Shown here one piece after another: positions 9,525-17,231 of a stretch of DNA of 56,395 nucleotides. The position numbers were made by a program, and so were the translations under genes. Origin of the DNA: Pseudomonas sp. (GTDB lineage Bacteria > Pseudomonadota > Gammaproteobacteria > Pseudomonadales > Pseudomonadaceae); the NCBI RefSeq assembly GCF_030690725.1, contig NZ_JAUYGD010000049.1, positions 1 through 56,395 on the forward strand, read 5' to 3'. Under the pieces are notes generated by a model that was not told the DNA's origin, did no database searches, and saw nothing but the letters and a program-made list of their open reading frames with translations. Position 1 is the first letter of the stretch. Each line of letters starts with the position of its first letter.

Positions 9525-10715
9525 TCAAGCGTCCTGATCGCGGGGGCGTAACAGGCTGTCGACAGTGGGCACACGGGTATCACTTTCCATCTGCGCATCG
9601 TGTTCCAGTTGATGGCTGAAGCGCTCTAGCGAGCCCTGCGCCGGCTGGGCGTCACTGGCAAATACCGGTGGGCTGAGCAGGTAGGCGGCGAGCAGGCGGC
9701 TAAGTGCTTTGAGGCTGTCGATATGCGTGCGTTCATAGCCGTGGGTGGCGTCGCAACCGAAGGCCAGCAGGGCGGTGCGGATGTCGTGGCCGGCGGTGAC
9801 TGCCGACTGTGCATCGCTGTGGTAGTAGCGAAACAGATCGCGGCGTACCGGGATTTCATGTTCGCTGGCCAGGCGCAGCAGTTGGCGCGACAGGTGATAG
9901 TCGTAAGGCCCGCCGGAATCCTGCATGGCCACGCTGACGGTGTGTTCGCTGGACTGCTGGCCCGGCGCAACCGGGGCGATATCGATGCCGACAAACTCGC
10001 TGACATCCCAGGGCAGGGCGGCGGCCGCGCCCGAGCCGACTTCCTCGGTGATGGTAAACAGCGGGTGGCAGTCTATTTCCGGTTCCAGGCCGCTTTCCTG
10101 GATGGCCTTGAGGGCGGTGAGCAGGGCGGCGACGCCGGCCTTGTCATCCAGGTGGCGGGCGCTGATATGGCCGCTCTCGGTAAACTCTGGCAGCGGATCG
10201 AAGGCGACGAAGTCACCCACCGAGATGCCCAGCGACTCGCAGTCGGCGCGGGTGCTGCAGTATGCGTCCAGGCGCAGTTCGACGTGGTCCCAACTGATCG
10301 GCAACTGGTCCACGGCGGTATTGAAGGCGTGCCCCGAGGCCATCAGCGGCAGCACGCTGCCACGAATTACGCCCTGGTCGGTAAACACGCTGACGCGGCT
10401 ACCTTCGGCGAAACGGCTCGACCAGCAGCCGACAGCGGCCAGGCCCAGGCGACCGTTATCCTGCAGTTCGCGGACAATCGCGCCAATGGTGTCCAGGTGC
10501 GCTGAAACCGCGCGGTCCGGGCTGCTCTGTTTGCCTTTGAGGGTGCCGCGAATGGTGCCGCGCCGGGTCATCTCGAAGGGGATGCCGATCTCCTCCAGGC
10601 GTTCGGCGACGTAACGCACGATGGTGTCGGTAAAACCGGTGGGGCTGGGAATGGCGAGCATTTCCAGCAGCACTTTTTGCAGATAGACGAGGTCGGGTTC
10701 GGGGAGTGATTGCAT
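9525..10715 (-). CDS. Osmoprotectant NAGGN system M42-family peptidase
   Basis: 396 residues. The M42 metal-binding set is visible in order: SAHLDTIGAIV (His, Asp), HLDDKAGVAALL (bridging Asp), ITEEVGSGAAA (catalytic and metal Glu pair), GIDIAP, and a late His in CDATHGYERTHIDSL. The start is ATG with AAGGAGA 6-7 bp upstream. Family M42 peptidases are dinuclear metal aminopeptidases; this subgroup is always found beside the NAGGN synthesis genes. It may hydrolyse or recycle the dipeptide when osmotic stress ends, but that role is inferred from context. It lies between ngg and the sensor kinase on the same strand. Confidence 0.92.
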   Translation of the reverse strand: MQSLPEPDLVYLQKVLLEMLAIPSPTGFTDTIVRYVAERLEEIGIPFEMTRRGTIRGTLKGKQSSPDRAVSAHLDTIGAIVRELQDNGRLGLAAVGCWSSRFAEGSRVSVFTDQGVIRGSVLPLMASGHAFNTAVDQLPISWDHVELRLDAYCSTRADCESLGISVGDFVAFDPLPEFTESGHISARHLDDKAGVAALLTALKAIQESGLEPEIDCHPLFTITEEVGSGAAAALPWDVSEFVGIDIAPVAPGQQSSEHTVSVAMQDSGGPYDYHLSRQLLRLASEHEIPVRRDLFRYYHSDAQSAVTAGHDIRTALLAFGCDATHGYERTHIDSLKALSRLLAAYLLSPPVFASDAQPAQGSLERFSHQLEHDAQMESDTRVPTVDSLLRPRDQDA

Positions 10716-10758
10716 ATACGTTCTCCTTGCGAAAATTGTCTGGGCGGCCTGCGATCTC

Positions 10759-10828
10759 GTAGGGTGGATGACGCTTTATCCATCCACCAAATCGCCATGG
10801 TGGATGAGAAAGGCGTCATCCACCCTAC
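10759..10828. repeat. Palindromic repeat (GTAGGGTGGATGACGC family)
   Basis: Perfect 16-bp inverted arms GTAGGGTGGATGACGC (10759-10774) and GCGTCATCCACCCTAC (10813-10828), with inner CCATCCACCA/TGGTGGATG copies. It lies between ngg and the peptidase gene. A sister copy occurs at 34615-34687. Its position inside a likely operon suggests an effect on mRNA stability or segmental expression. Confidence 0.85.
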
Positions 10829-10911
10829 GCAGTGCTGGCCCTCATAAGCCTTGCTGCAACCGGGCTGGTAGTGACCCGGATTGCGCCGCATATCGCGGTT
10901 CTGATGATGTT

Positions 10912-12648
10912 TCAATCCACCTGGCTAAGCGGAAACAGCAGGTCGATAAAGCGCTCGGCGGTGGGTTGCGGCTGGTGGTTGGCCAGGCCAGCGCGTTCGT
11001 TGGCCTCGATAAACACGTAGTCGGGTTGATCGGCCGCAGGCACCAGCAGGTCAAGGCCGACCACCGGGATATCCAGGGCACGGGCGGCTTTGACTGCGGC
11101 ATCGGCCAGCACCGGGTGGAGGATCTCGGTGACATCTTCCAGGCTGCCGCCGGTGTGCAGGTTGGCGGTTTTGCGCACGGCCAGGCGCTGGCCGGCGGGT
11201 AGCACGCTGTCGTAGTCGACCCCTGCGGCATGCAGGGTGCGCAGGGTTTCGGCGTCCTTGGGGATGCGGCTTTCGCCTTCGGTGGCGGCCTGCCGGCGGC
11301 GGCTCTGTGCATCGATCAGCTCGCCAATGCTGTGCTGACCATCGCCGATCACTTCGGCTGGGCGGCGAATGGCGGCGGCGACCACGGCAAAGCCGATCAC
11401 CAGAATTCGCAGGTCGCAGCCTGGATGGAAACTTTCCAGCAGCACGCGGCTGTCGAAGCTGCTGGCGCGCTCGATGGCGTCCTGCACATCCAGCGGCGTG
11501 CGCAGGTCCACCGCTACGCCCTGGCCCTGTTCGCCATCCACCGGCTTGACCACCAGGCTGCCGTGCTCGGCGAGAAACGCGGCGTTTTCTTCGGCACTGC
11601 CGGCCAGGCGCTGTGCAGGCAGGTGCAAGCCGGCGCGGGCCAGGGCGCGATGGGTCAGGCGCTTGTCCTGGCACAGGGTCATGCTCACCGCGCTGGTCAG
11701 GTCGCTCAGTGATTCCCGGCAGCGGATGCGCCGGCCGCCGTGGCTCAAGGTAAATAGCCCGGCGTCGGCATCGTCGACCTGCACTTCGATGCCGCGTCGC
11801 AGCGCTTCATCGACGATGATCCGCGCATAAGGGTTCATCGGTGTGTGTGGGCCGGGGCCGAGGAACAGTGCTTCGTTGATGCCGTTTTTGCGCTTGATGC
11901 TAAAGGTCTGCAGCTCGCGAAAGCCCAGTTTGGCGTACAGCCCCTTGGCCTGCTGGTTGTCGTGCAGCACGGACAGATCGAGGTAACTCAGGCCGCGACT
12001 CATAAAGTGTTCGATCAGGTGGCGCACCAGCACCTCGCCGACACCGGGTCGGCTGCAGCGTGGGTCGACCGCCAGGCACCACAGGCTGCTGCCGTGCTCC
12101 GGGTCCTGGCAGGCCTTGTGGTGATTGAGGCCCATGACGCTGCCGATCACCGCGCCGCTGTCTTCATCCTCGGCCAGCCAATACACCGGGCCGCCAAGGT
12201 GGCGCGGAGTGAGTTTGCCCGTATCGATCGGTAGCATGCCGCGCAGTTGATACAGCTCGTTGATCGACTGCCAGTTCTCGGCATTCTGCGCGCGGCGTAC
12301 GCGGTAACCGCGAAAGCCCCGGCGTGCCGGGCGGTAGTCGGTAAACCACAGGCGCATGGTGTCGGATGGGTCGAGAAACAGCTGCTGCGGCGCCTGCGCG
12401 AGCACCTGGTGCGGCGCGGCGACATACAGGGCGATATCGCGCTCGCCAGGCTGTTCGGTCAGCAGGTCGCTGGCCAGGGCGGCAGCATCCGGGTAGGTGT
12501 GACCGAGCAGCAGGCGGCCCCAGCCGCAGTGCACGGCGTGCGGCTCGCTGCGCGGGGCGTTGTGGTCCTCGGCCAGGCGCGCCTGCAGGCGCTCGTAGGA
12601 GGGCGCTTGGCCGCGCAGCAGGCGTTGATTAAAGGCAGTGGCACGCAT
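10912..12648 (-). CDS. ngg: N-acetylglutaminylglutamine synthetase
   Basis: 578 residues combining two domains. The N-terminal half (to about 270) is a GNAT acetyltransferase, with the acetyl-CoA loop in CSRPGVGEVLVRHLIEHF and the following DLSVLHDNQQAKGLYAKLGF. The C-terminal half (about 290-575) is an ATP-grasp ligase with LVVKPVDGEQGQGVAVDL and FIEANERAGLANHQPQP metal/ATP elements. Together these acetylate and ligate two glutamines to give N-acetylglutaminylglutamine, which AsnO then amidates. AAGGA lies 8 bp before the ATG. It is 104 bp downstream of asnO with a REP hairpin between them. The fused GNAT-ATP-grasp layout is diagnostic of Ngg. Confidence 0.95.
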   Translation of the reverse strand: MRATAFNQRLLRGQAPSYERLQARLAEDHNAPRSEPHAVHCGWGRLLLGHTYPDAAALASDLLTEQPGERDIALYVAAPHQVLAQAPQQLFLDPSDTMRLWFTDYRPARRGFRGYRVRRAQNAENWQSINELYQLRGMLPIDTGKLTPRHLGGPVYWLAEDEDSGAVIGSVMGLNHHKACQDPEHGSSLWCLAVDPRCSRPGVGEVLVRHLIEHFMSRGLSYLDLSVLHDNQQAKGLYAKLGFRELQTFSIKRKNGINEALFLGPGPHTPMNPYARIIVDEALRRGIEVQVDDADAGLFTLSHGGRRIRCRESLSDLTSAVSMTLCQDKRLTHRALARAGLHLPAQRLAGSAEENAAFLAEHGSLVVKPVDGEQGQGVAVDLRTPLDVQDAIERASSFDSRVLLESFHPGCDLRILVIGFAVVAAAIRRPAEVIGDGQHSIGELIDAQSRRRQAATEGESRIPKDAETLRTLHAAGVDYDSVLPAGQRLAVRKTANLHTGGSLEDVTEILHPVLADAAVKAARALDIPVVGLDLLVPAADQPDYVFIEANERAGLANHQPQPTAERFIDLLFPLSQVD

Positions 12649-12706
12649 TGGGGAGTCCTTTGCTCATTCGCTTGGCCTGGGCTGAGCCAGGTTGTGGGTT
12701 TGAGCC

Positions 12707-12746
12707 GCAACACCCCCGGATTGCATCCGGGCTACGGCGGTGTTGC
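12707..12746. repeat. REP element (CCCGGAT...ATCCGGG) within the NAGGN operon
   Basis: Core hairpin CCCGGAT-TGC-ATCCGGG (12715-12731) enclosed by GCAACACC (12707-12714) and GGTGTTGC (12739-12746). The GCCCGGAT core is a common Pseudomonas REP family, shared with 39025-39074. It sits between asnO and ngg. Confidence 0.85.
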
Positions 12747-12752
12747 CGAGGT

Positions 12753-14522
12753 CTACAGGCCGTGTTCGTTCAACCAGAGATTCAGCGCGGCCAACTGCCA
12801 CAGCTTGGAGCCGCGCAAAGGCGTCAGTTGGCCGTGCGGGTCACTCAGCAAACGATCCAGCATGGCCGGGTTGAACAGGCCACGATCCTGGCTGGGGTCG
12901 AGCAGCAGGTCGCGCACCCAGCCCAGGGTTGCGCCTTGCAGATGCTTGAGGCCGGGCACCGGGAAGTACCCCTTGGGCCGGTCGATCACTGCGCTGGGGA
13001 TCACCTGGCGCGCGGCTTCCTTGAGCACATGCTTGCCGCCATCGGGCAGCTTGAATCGCCCTGGAATGCGCGCTGAAAGCTCGGCCAGGCGGTAGTCGAG
13101 GAACGGCGTGCGCGCCTCCAGGCCCCAGGCCATGGTCATGTTGTCGACCCGTTTGACCGGGTCATCGACCAGCATCACCGTGCTGTCCAAGCGCAGTGCC
13201 TTGTCTACCGCGGCCACGGCGCCGGGCTGGGCGAAATGCTCACGGACGAAGTCGCCGGCCATGTCGCCGGTCAACCACTCAGGCTGCACGCAGGCGGCGT
13301 ATTCGTCGTAGTCGCGGTCGAAGAACGCCGCGCGGTAAGCACCGAAGGCATCTTCGGCGGCGTCCACCTGCGGGTACCAGTGGTAGCCGGCGAACAGTTC
13401 ATCGGCGCCCTGGCCGCTCTGCACCACCTTGCAGTGCTTGGCCACCTCGCGTGACAGCAGGTAGAAAGCGATGCAGTCGTGGCTGACCATCGGCTCGCTC
13501 ATGGCGCGAAAGGCCGCGGGCAGCTGTTCGAGAATCTCGTGCTCACCGATGCGCAGCTGATGGTGGCGGGTGGCGAAGTGCTCGGCGATCAGGTCGGAAT
13601 ACTGGAACTCGTCGCCGCGCTCGCCGCCAGCATCCTGAAAGCCGATAGAGAAGGTCGACAGGTTTTCCACCCCGGCTTCACGCAGCAGGCCGACCAGCAT
13701 GCTCGAGTCGACGCCGCCGGAAAGCAGCACACCGACGTCCACTGCGGCGCGCTGGCGGATCGCTACCGCCTGGCGCATGCCGTCGAGCACGCGCTCTTGC
13801 CATTCTTCCAGGCCGAAGGCGATTTCATCGCGCTGCGGGCCGAATGTCAGGTTCCACCAGGTCTGCTGCTCACAGTTGCCCTGGGCGTCGATGCGCATCC
13901 AACTGGCAGGCGGCAGTTTCTCTACCCCGGCCAGCAGGGTGCGCGGCGCGGGTACCACGGCGTGGAAGTTCAGGTAGTGGTTGAGGGCGACGGGGTCGAG
14001 GGTCTTGCCGATATCACCGCCGGCCAGCAGTGCCGGCAGGCTGGAAGCAAAGCGCAGGCGTTCGCTCGTGCGTGACAAGTACAGCGGCTTGACCCCGAGG
14101 CGGTCACGGGCGATGAACAGCTGCTGGCTGTCACGCTCCCAGATGGCAAAAGCGAACATGCCATTGAGCTTGGGCAGCAGGTCGGTGCCCCAGGCGTGAT
14201 AGCCCTTGAGCAGCACTTCGCTGTCGCCACCGGAGAAGAAGCGATAGCCGAGGGCTTTCAGCTCTTCGCGCAGTTCCGGGTAGTTGTAGATGGCGCCGTT
14301 AAACACCATCGTCAGGCCCAGCTCGCTGTCGACCATCGGCTGGCCGGACGCTTCGGCCAGGTCCATGATTTTCAGGCGGCGATGGCCGAGGGCTAACGGA
14401 CCCTGGCTGAAGAGGCCGTGGGCATCGGGGCCACGAGCGGCCATGTGGCGGGTGATTCGCTCGACTGCAGCCAGGTCGGCCGGTCGTTGATCAAAACGTA
14501 ATTCTCCAGCGATTGCGCACAT
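12753..14522 (-). CDS. asnO: N-acetylglutaminylglutamine amidotransferase (AsnB-like)
   Basis: 589 residues, class II glutamine amidotransferase plus asparagine-synthetase domain. After Met comes Cys2, the nucleophile of the glutaminase domain, followed by RGPDAHGLF and LGHRRLKIMDL. The synthetase domain begins with the ATP-pyrophosphatase loop VGVLLSGGVDSSMLVGLL near residues 262-279 and contains GQGADELFAGYHWYP. It transfers ammonia to the terminal carboxyl of N-acetyl-Gln-Gln to make the neutral osmolyte NAGGN. It is the first gene of the minus-strand osmolyte cluster. The ATG has AAGGA very close (3-4 bp). A hairpin lies in its leader (14553-14571), and a MarR gene diverges from it. Confidence 0.95.
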   Translation of the reverse strand: MCAIAGELRFDQRPADLAAVERITRHMAARGPDAHGLFSQGPLALGHRRLKIMDLAEASGQPMVDSELGLTMVFNGAIYNYPELREELKALGYRFFSGGDSEVLLKGYHAWGTDLLPKLNGMFAFAIWERDSQQLFIARDRLGVKPLYLSRTSERLRFASSLPALLAGGDIGKTLDPVALNHYLNFHAVVPAPRTLLAGVEKLPPASWMRIDAQGNCEQQTWWNLTFGPQRDEIAFGLEEWQERVLDGMRQAVAIRQRAAVDVGVLLSGGVDSSMLVGLLREAGVENLSTFSIGFQDAGGERGDEFQYSDLIAEHFATRHHQLRIGEHEILEQLPAAFRAMSEPMVSHDCIAFYLLSREVAKHCKVVQSGQGADELFAGYHWYPQVDAAEDAFGAYRAAFFDRDYDEYAACVQPEWLTGDMAGDFVREHFAQPGAVAAVDKALRLDSTVMLVDDPVKRVDNMTMAWGLEARTPFLDYRLAELSARIPGRFKLPDGGKHVLKEAARQVIPSAVIDRPKGYFPVPGLKHLQGATLGWVRDLLLDPSQDRGLFNPAMLDRLLSDPHGQLTPLRGSKLWQLAALNLWLNEHGL

Positions 14523-14552
14523 AATTCCTTACCGGTATTGCCGTTGGGGAGT

Positions 14553-14571
14553 GGTTCGGGGCAGCCGAACC
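14553..14571 (-). promoter_or_regulatory. Inverted repeat in the asnO leader / asnO-marR intergenic region
   Basis: GGTTCGG (14553-14559) and CCGAACC (14565-14571) form a perfect 7-bp inverted repeat with a 5-bp spacer, 31 bp before the asnO ATG. The rest of the 111-bp divergent region is AT-rich on the marR side (TTATAT near 14611). It could be an operator for the MarR protein or a leader hairpin; the sequence alone does not decide. Confidence 0.4.
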
Positions 14572-14633
14572 TTTTACACCAAAACAAAATAATGATTTCA
14601 TGTCAAAGTTTTATATCGAATTAAAAGGCATAT

Positions 14634-15107
14634 ATGGCTTATAAAAAGGTTTCTGTTGAAATAGATTTGTCATCTGTTGCAGCCTTCGAGCTGCCGCTGT
14701 TTCAGGCCTTGCGGCGGTTGCAGCAGGCCGGTGAAGTGCATGCCAAACGCCTCGGCCGCTTTGGTGGGCTGACGCCGATGCAGTTGCTGATTCTGCAGGT
14801 GTTGGCGGGGGAGAAGCGCCTGACGGCCAGTGACCTGAGTGGGCGGGTGAGCCTGACGGCGGCCACCTTGTCGGGGATGCTTGATCGGCTGGAGGAGCGC
14901 GGCCTGCTGCAACGTCAGCGCGACGATCAGGACCGGCGCCGTCAGTGGCTGCTTCTCAGCGAGCAGGGCCGCACGCTGCTGCAACAGGCGCCGAGCCTGC
15001 TGCCGCCGGAGTTTGTCGCGCGCTTTGCCGGTTTGCAGGAGTGGGAGCGTCACAGCCTGACCGCCGCGTTGTTACGCGCGGCGCAGCTGTGTGGGGAGAT
15101 GGAGTAA
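14634..15107 (+). CDS. MarR-family transcriptional regulator
   Basis: 157 residues with a winged helix-turn-helix of the MarR type: the recognition region reads LTASDLSGRVSLTAATLSGM, followed by LDRLEERGLLQRQRDDQDRRR, the wing with the conserved Asp-Arg-Arg. AAAAGG lies 5 bp before the ATG. It diverges from asnO with only 111 bp between start codons, so it probably controls the osmolyte operon and itself (inference from layout). No cysteine-based sensing is evident in the DNA-binding domain; a single Cys is near the C-terminus. Confidence 0.9.
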   Translation: MAYKKVSVEIDLSSVAAFELPLFQALRRLQQAGEVHAKRLGRFGGLTPMQLLILQVLAGEKRLTASDLSGRVSLTAATLSGMLDRLEERGLLQRQRDDQDRRRQWLLLSEQGRTLLQQAPSLLPPEFVARFAGLQEWERHSLTAALLRAAQLCGEME

Positions 15108-15112
15108 AGCCG

Positions 15113-15132
15113 CCGCGCCCGGGAAGGCGCGG
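15113..15132. terminator. GC hairpin between convergent marR and dacB
   Basis: CCGCGCC (15113-15119) pairs with GGCGCGG (15126-15132) around a 6-nt loop, 5 bp after the marR stop. No T-run follows, so intrinsic termination is uncertain. Confidence 0.4.
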
Positions 15133-15146
15133 GGTTGAGCGAGGGC

Positions 15147-16595
15147 TTAGCGCTGGGCGCTGAGCTTGGGCTGCTTGTACAGATCGATCAGCACTTGATC
15201 GAGAATCGACGAGGCGCCCCACGGGCGTGGGTCGTTGAGGATGGCCACCACGGCCCAGCTATTGCCGTTGCTGTCGCGGCTGAAACCGGCGATGGCGCGC
15301 ACATTGTTCAGCGTGCCGGTCTTGATCCGCGCCTCGCCCACCAGCGGGGTGCGGTGCAGACGTTTGCGCATGGTGCCGTCCATCGCCACCAGCGGCAGCG
15401 AGGCCATAAATTCGGCGGCGTAGGGGCTCTTCCAAGCGGCCTGCAATAGGGTGGCCATTTCCCGCGCGCTGACCCGCTCGGCGCGTGACAAACCGGAGCC
15501 GTTTTCCATCACCAGGTGCGGTGCAGTAATGCCTTTGCGCGCCAGCCAGCTGCGAATCACCCGTTGTGCGGCCTTGCTGTCGTCTTGGTCGGCGGAGTTG
15601 CGAAACTGTGCGCCGAGGCTCAAGAACAGCTGCCGGGCCATGGTGTTGTTACTGTACTTGTTGATGTCGCGGATGATCTCGGTCAGGTCCGGCGAGTAGG
15701 CGCGGGCCAGCAGGCGGGCTTTCTCTGGCACCGGGGCGAGGCGGTCCTTGCCCATGATGCTGCCGCCCAGTTCCTGCCAGATGGCGCGGATGGCGCCGGC
15801 GGCGTAACTCGGGTGGTCGAGCAGCGACAGGTAGGTCTGCGAGCTGCAGCCCTCGGCCAGTTGGCCGCTGACAATCACCGTGGTGCCGTCGAACTCGGTC
15901 ACCGGGTTGTAGCGCACATCCGGCCAGCCTGGGCATTTGGCTGCAGGCAGGGCTTTGACGCGGTTGTCGATACGGATATTGGCAATCGGCGGCTCGGCGG
16001 CGATATACACCTTGCCGCCCTCGGTGCGGGCGATAAAACGCAGCGCCTTGAGGTTGACCAGCAGCGAGTCAGGGGCCACCAGGAACGGCTTGTTGGCGTC
16101 GCCACCGTCGTCATTGAAGCTCGGTAGCTGGGGCTGCACGAAGTGGCTGCGGTCGAGCACCAAATCGCCCGTCACCTGCAGCACGCCGTTGGCGCGCAGG
16201 TCGCGCATCATCAGCCAGAGCTTTTCCATGTTCAGCTTGGGGTCGCCGCCGCCCTTGAGGTAGAGGTTGCCGTTGAGCACGCCGTTTTTCAGTTGGCCGT
16301 CGGTAAAGAATTCGGTTTTCCACTGGTGGGTCGGGCCGAGCAGCTCAAGCGCTGCATAGGTGGTGACCAGCTTCATGGTGGAGGCTGGATTTACGGAAAT
16401 ATCGGCATTGAAGAAATTGCTGTTGCCAGGGCCGTTGAGCGGCACGGTGGCCACGGACAGCGACTGGCTGCTGATCTTGTTGGCTTTCAGCGATTGCTCA
16501 ACCTTGTTGGAAATACCGCTCGTGGCGGCTGCCAGCGGCAGGCAAACAGGCAGCAGCAGGCCGGCGATGGCAAATTGGCGTAGGGTTTTGATCAT
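15147..16595 (-). CDS. dacB: D-alanyl-D-alanine carboxypeptidase/endopeptidase (PBP4, S13 family)
   Basis: 482 residues. A signal peptide ends near LAAA (about residue 24). The three penicillin-binding motifs are S72TMK75, S315NN317 and K425TG427. The 243-residue gap between the first two is the hallmark of class C low-molecular-weight PBPs with their large inserted domains, and matches PBP4 spacing. It cleaves D-Ala-D-Ala and meso-DAP cross-links in the periplasm, contributing to peptidoglycan turnover and to AmpC induction in pseudomonads (established for the family). GGAGGG lies 9 bp before the ATG. Convergent with marR. Confidence 0.95.
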   Translation of the reverse strand: MIKTLRQFAIAGLLLPVCLPLAAATSGISNKVEQSLKANKISSQSLSVATVPLNGPGNSNFFNADISVNPASTMKLVTTYAALELLGPTHQWKTEFFTDGQLKNGVLNGNLYLKGGGDPKLNMEKLWLMMRDLRANGVLQVTGDLVLDRSHFVQPQLPSFNDDGGDANKPFLVAPDSLLVNLKALRFIARTEGGKVYIAAEPPIANIRIDNRVKALPAAKCPGWPDVRYNPVTEFDGTTVIVSGQLAEGCSSQTYLSLLDHPSYAAGAIRAIWQELGGSIMGKDRLAPVPEKARLLARAYSPDLTEIIRDINKYSNNTMARQLFLSLGAQFRNSADQDDSKAAQRVIRSWLARKGITAPHLVMENGSGLSRAERVSAREMATLLQAAWKSPYAAEFMASLPLVAMDGTMRKRLHRTPLVGEARIKTGTLNNVRAIAGFSRDSNGNSWAVVAILNDPRPWGASSILDQVLIDLYKQPKLSAQR

Positions 16596-16829
16596 GGGCG
16601 GCTACCCTCCAGCTGAGGGACAAAGGTGACGCGAGGCATGTAAAGAGGTTCCGTCGCGGGTTGGGATAATGTTGGCAATTATGCCCCAATACGGGGCCTG
16701 CTGAGTGGCAGTAAATGCCATCGGCCGGGCTTTTCTGTGGGCTATCGGCCGACCTGTCGTCTTCCAAGCGGGCGCGCAGGCCGCGAAACTGCTAGAGTGC
16801 CGCGCGTTATCACTTTTGAGGATTGTTCC

Positions 16830-17171
16830 ATGGCTACTAACCGTTCCCGCCGTCTGCGCAAAAAACTCTGCGTGGATGAATTCCAGGAGCTGGGTTTTGA
16901 GCTGAACCTGAACTTCAAGCAAGATCTGGCTGATGAGGCCATCGACAGCTTTCTTGAGCAGTTCCTGCGTGACGCCATGACCGCTAACGGCCTGGGCTAT
17001 GTCGGCGGCGATGACTTCGGTCTGGTATGCCTGTCCAAGCGTGGCTCGGTCAACGAAGAGCAGCGCGCTGCCGTTGAAGCCTGGCTGAAAGGCCGTGACG
17101 AGCTGGTGGATTTCACCGCTAGCCCGCTGATCGACGTCTGGTACCCAGACAACTCGATCAATCAGGCCTGA
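16830..17171 (+). CDS. yggL: YggL-family 50S ribosome-binding protein
   Basis: 113 residues, matching the DUF469/YggL family. Family text includes RLRKKLCVDEFQELGFEL at the N-terminus and GLGYVGGDDFGLVCL in the middle, with a DVWYPD near the end. GAGGA lies 7 bp before the ATG. E. coli YggL has been described as associating with the large ribosomal subunit. It is a stand-alone gene divergent from dacB. Confidence 0.9.
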   Translation: MATNRSRRLRKKLCVDEFQELGFELNLNFKQDLADEAIDSFLEQFLRDAMTANGLGYVGGDDFGLVCLSKRGSVNEEQRAAVEAWLKGRDELVDFTASPLIDVWYPDNSINQA

Positions 17172-17178
17172 TGCTTCA

Positions 17179-17207
17179 AGCGGGGCATGCATCGCGCATG
17201 TCCCGCT
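17179..17207 (+). terminator. Hairpin after yggL
   Basis: AGCGGG-G-CATGC (17179-17190) pairs with GCATG-T-CCCGCT (17196-17207), 12 pairs including one G-U, 8 bp after the stop. The following GTTGTT is only weakly T-rich. It lies between convergent genes and could serve both. Confidence 0.65.
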
Positions 17208-17231
17208 GTTGTTCCCTCCGCAATTACTCCT

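Noticed and set aside
9723..10614. Plus-strand open frames inside the M42 peptidase gene
   Set aside because: Antisense to a gene with full catalytic motifs; low-complexity composition.
12247..13095. 282-codon plus-strand open frame spanning the ngg-asnO junction
   Set aside because: It runs antisense through two enzymes and the REP hairpin and has no domain.
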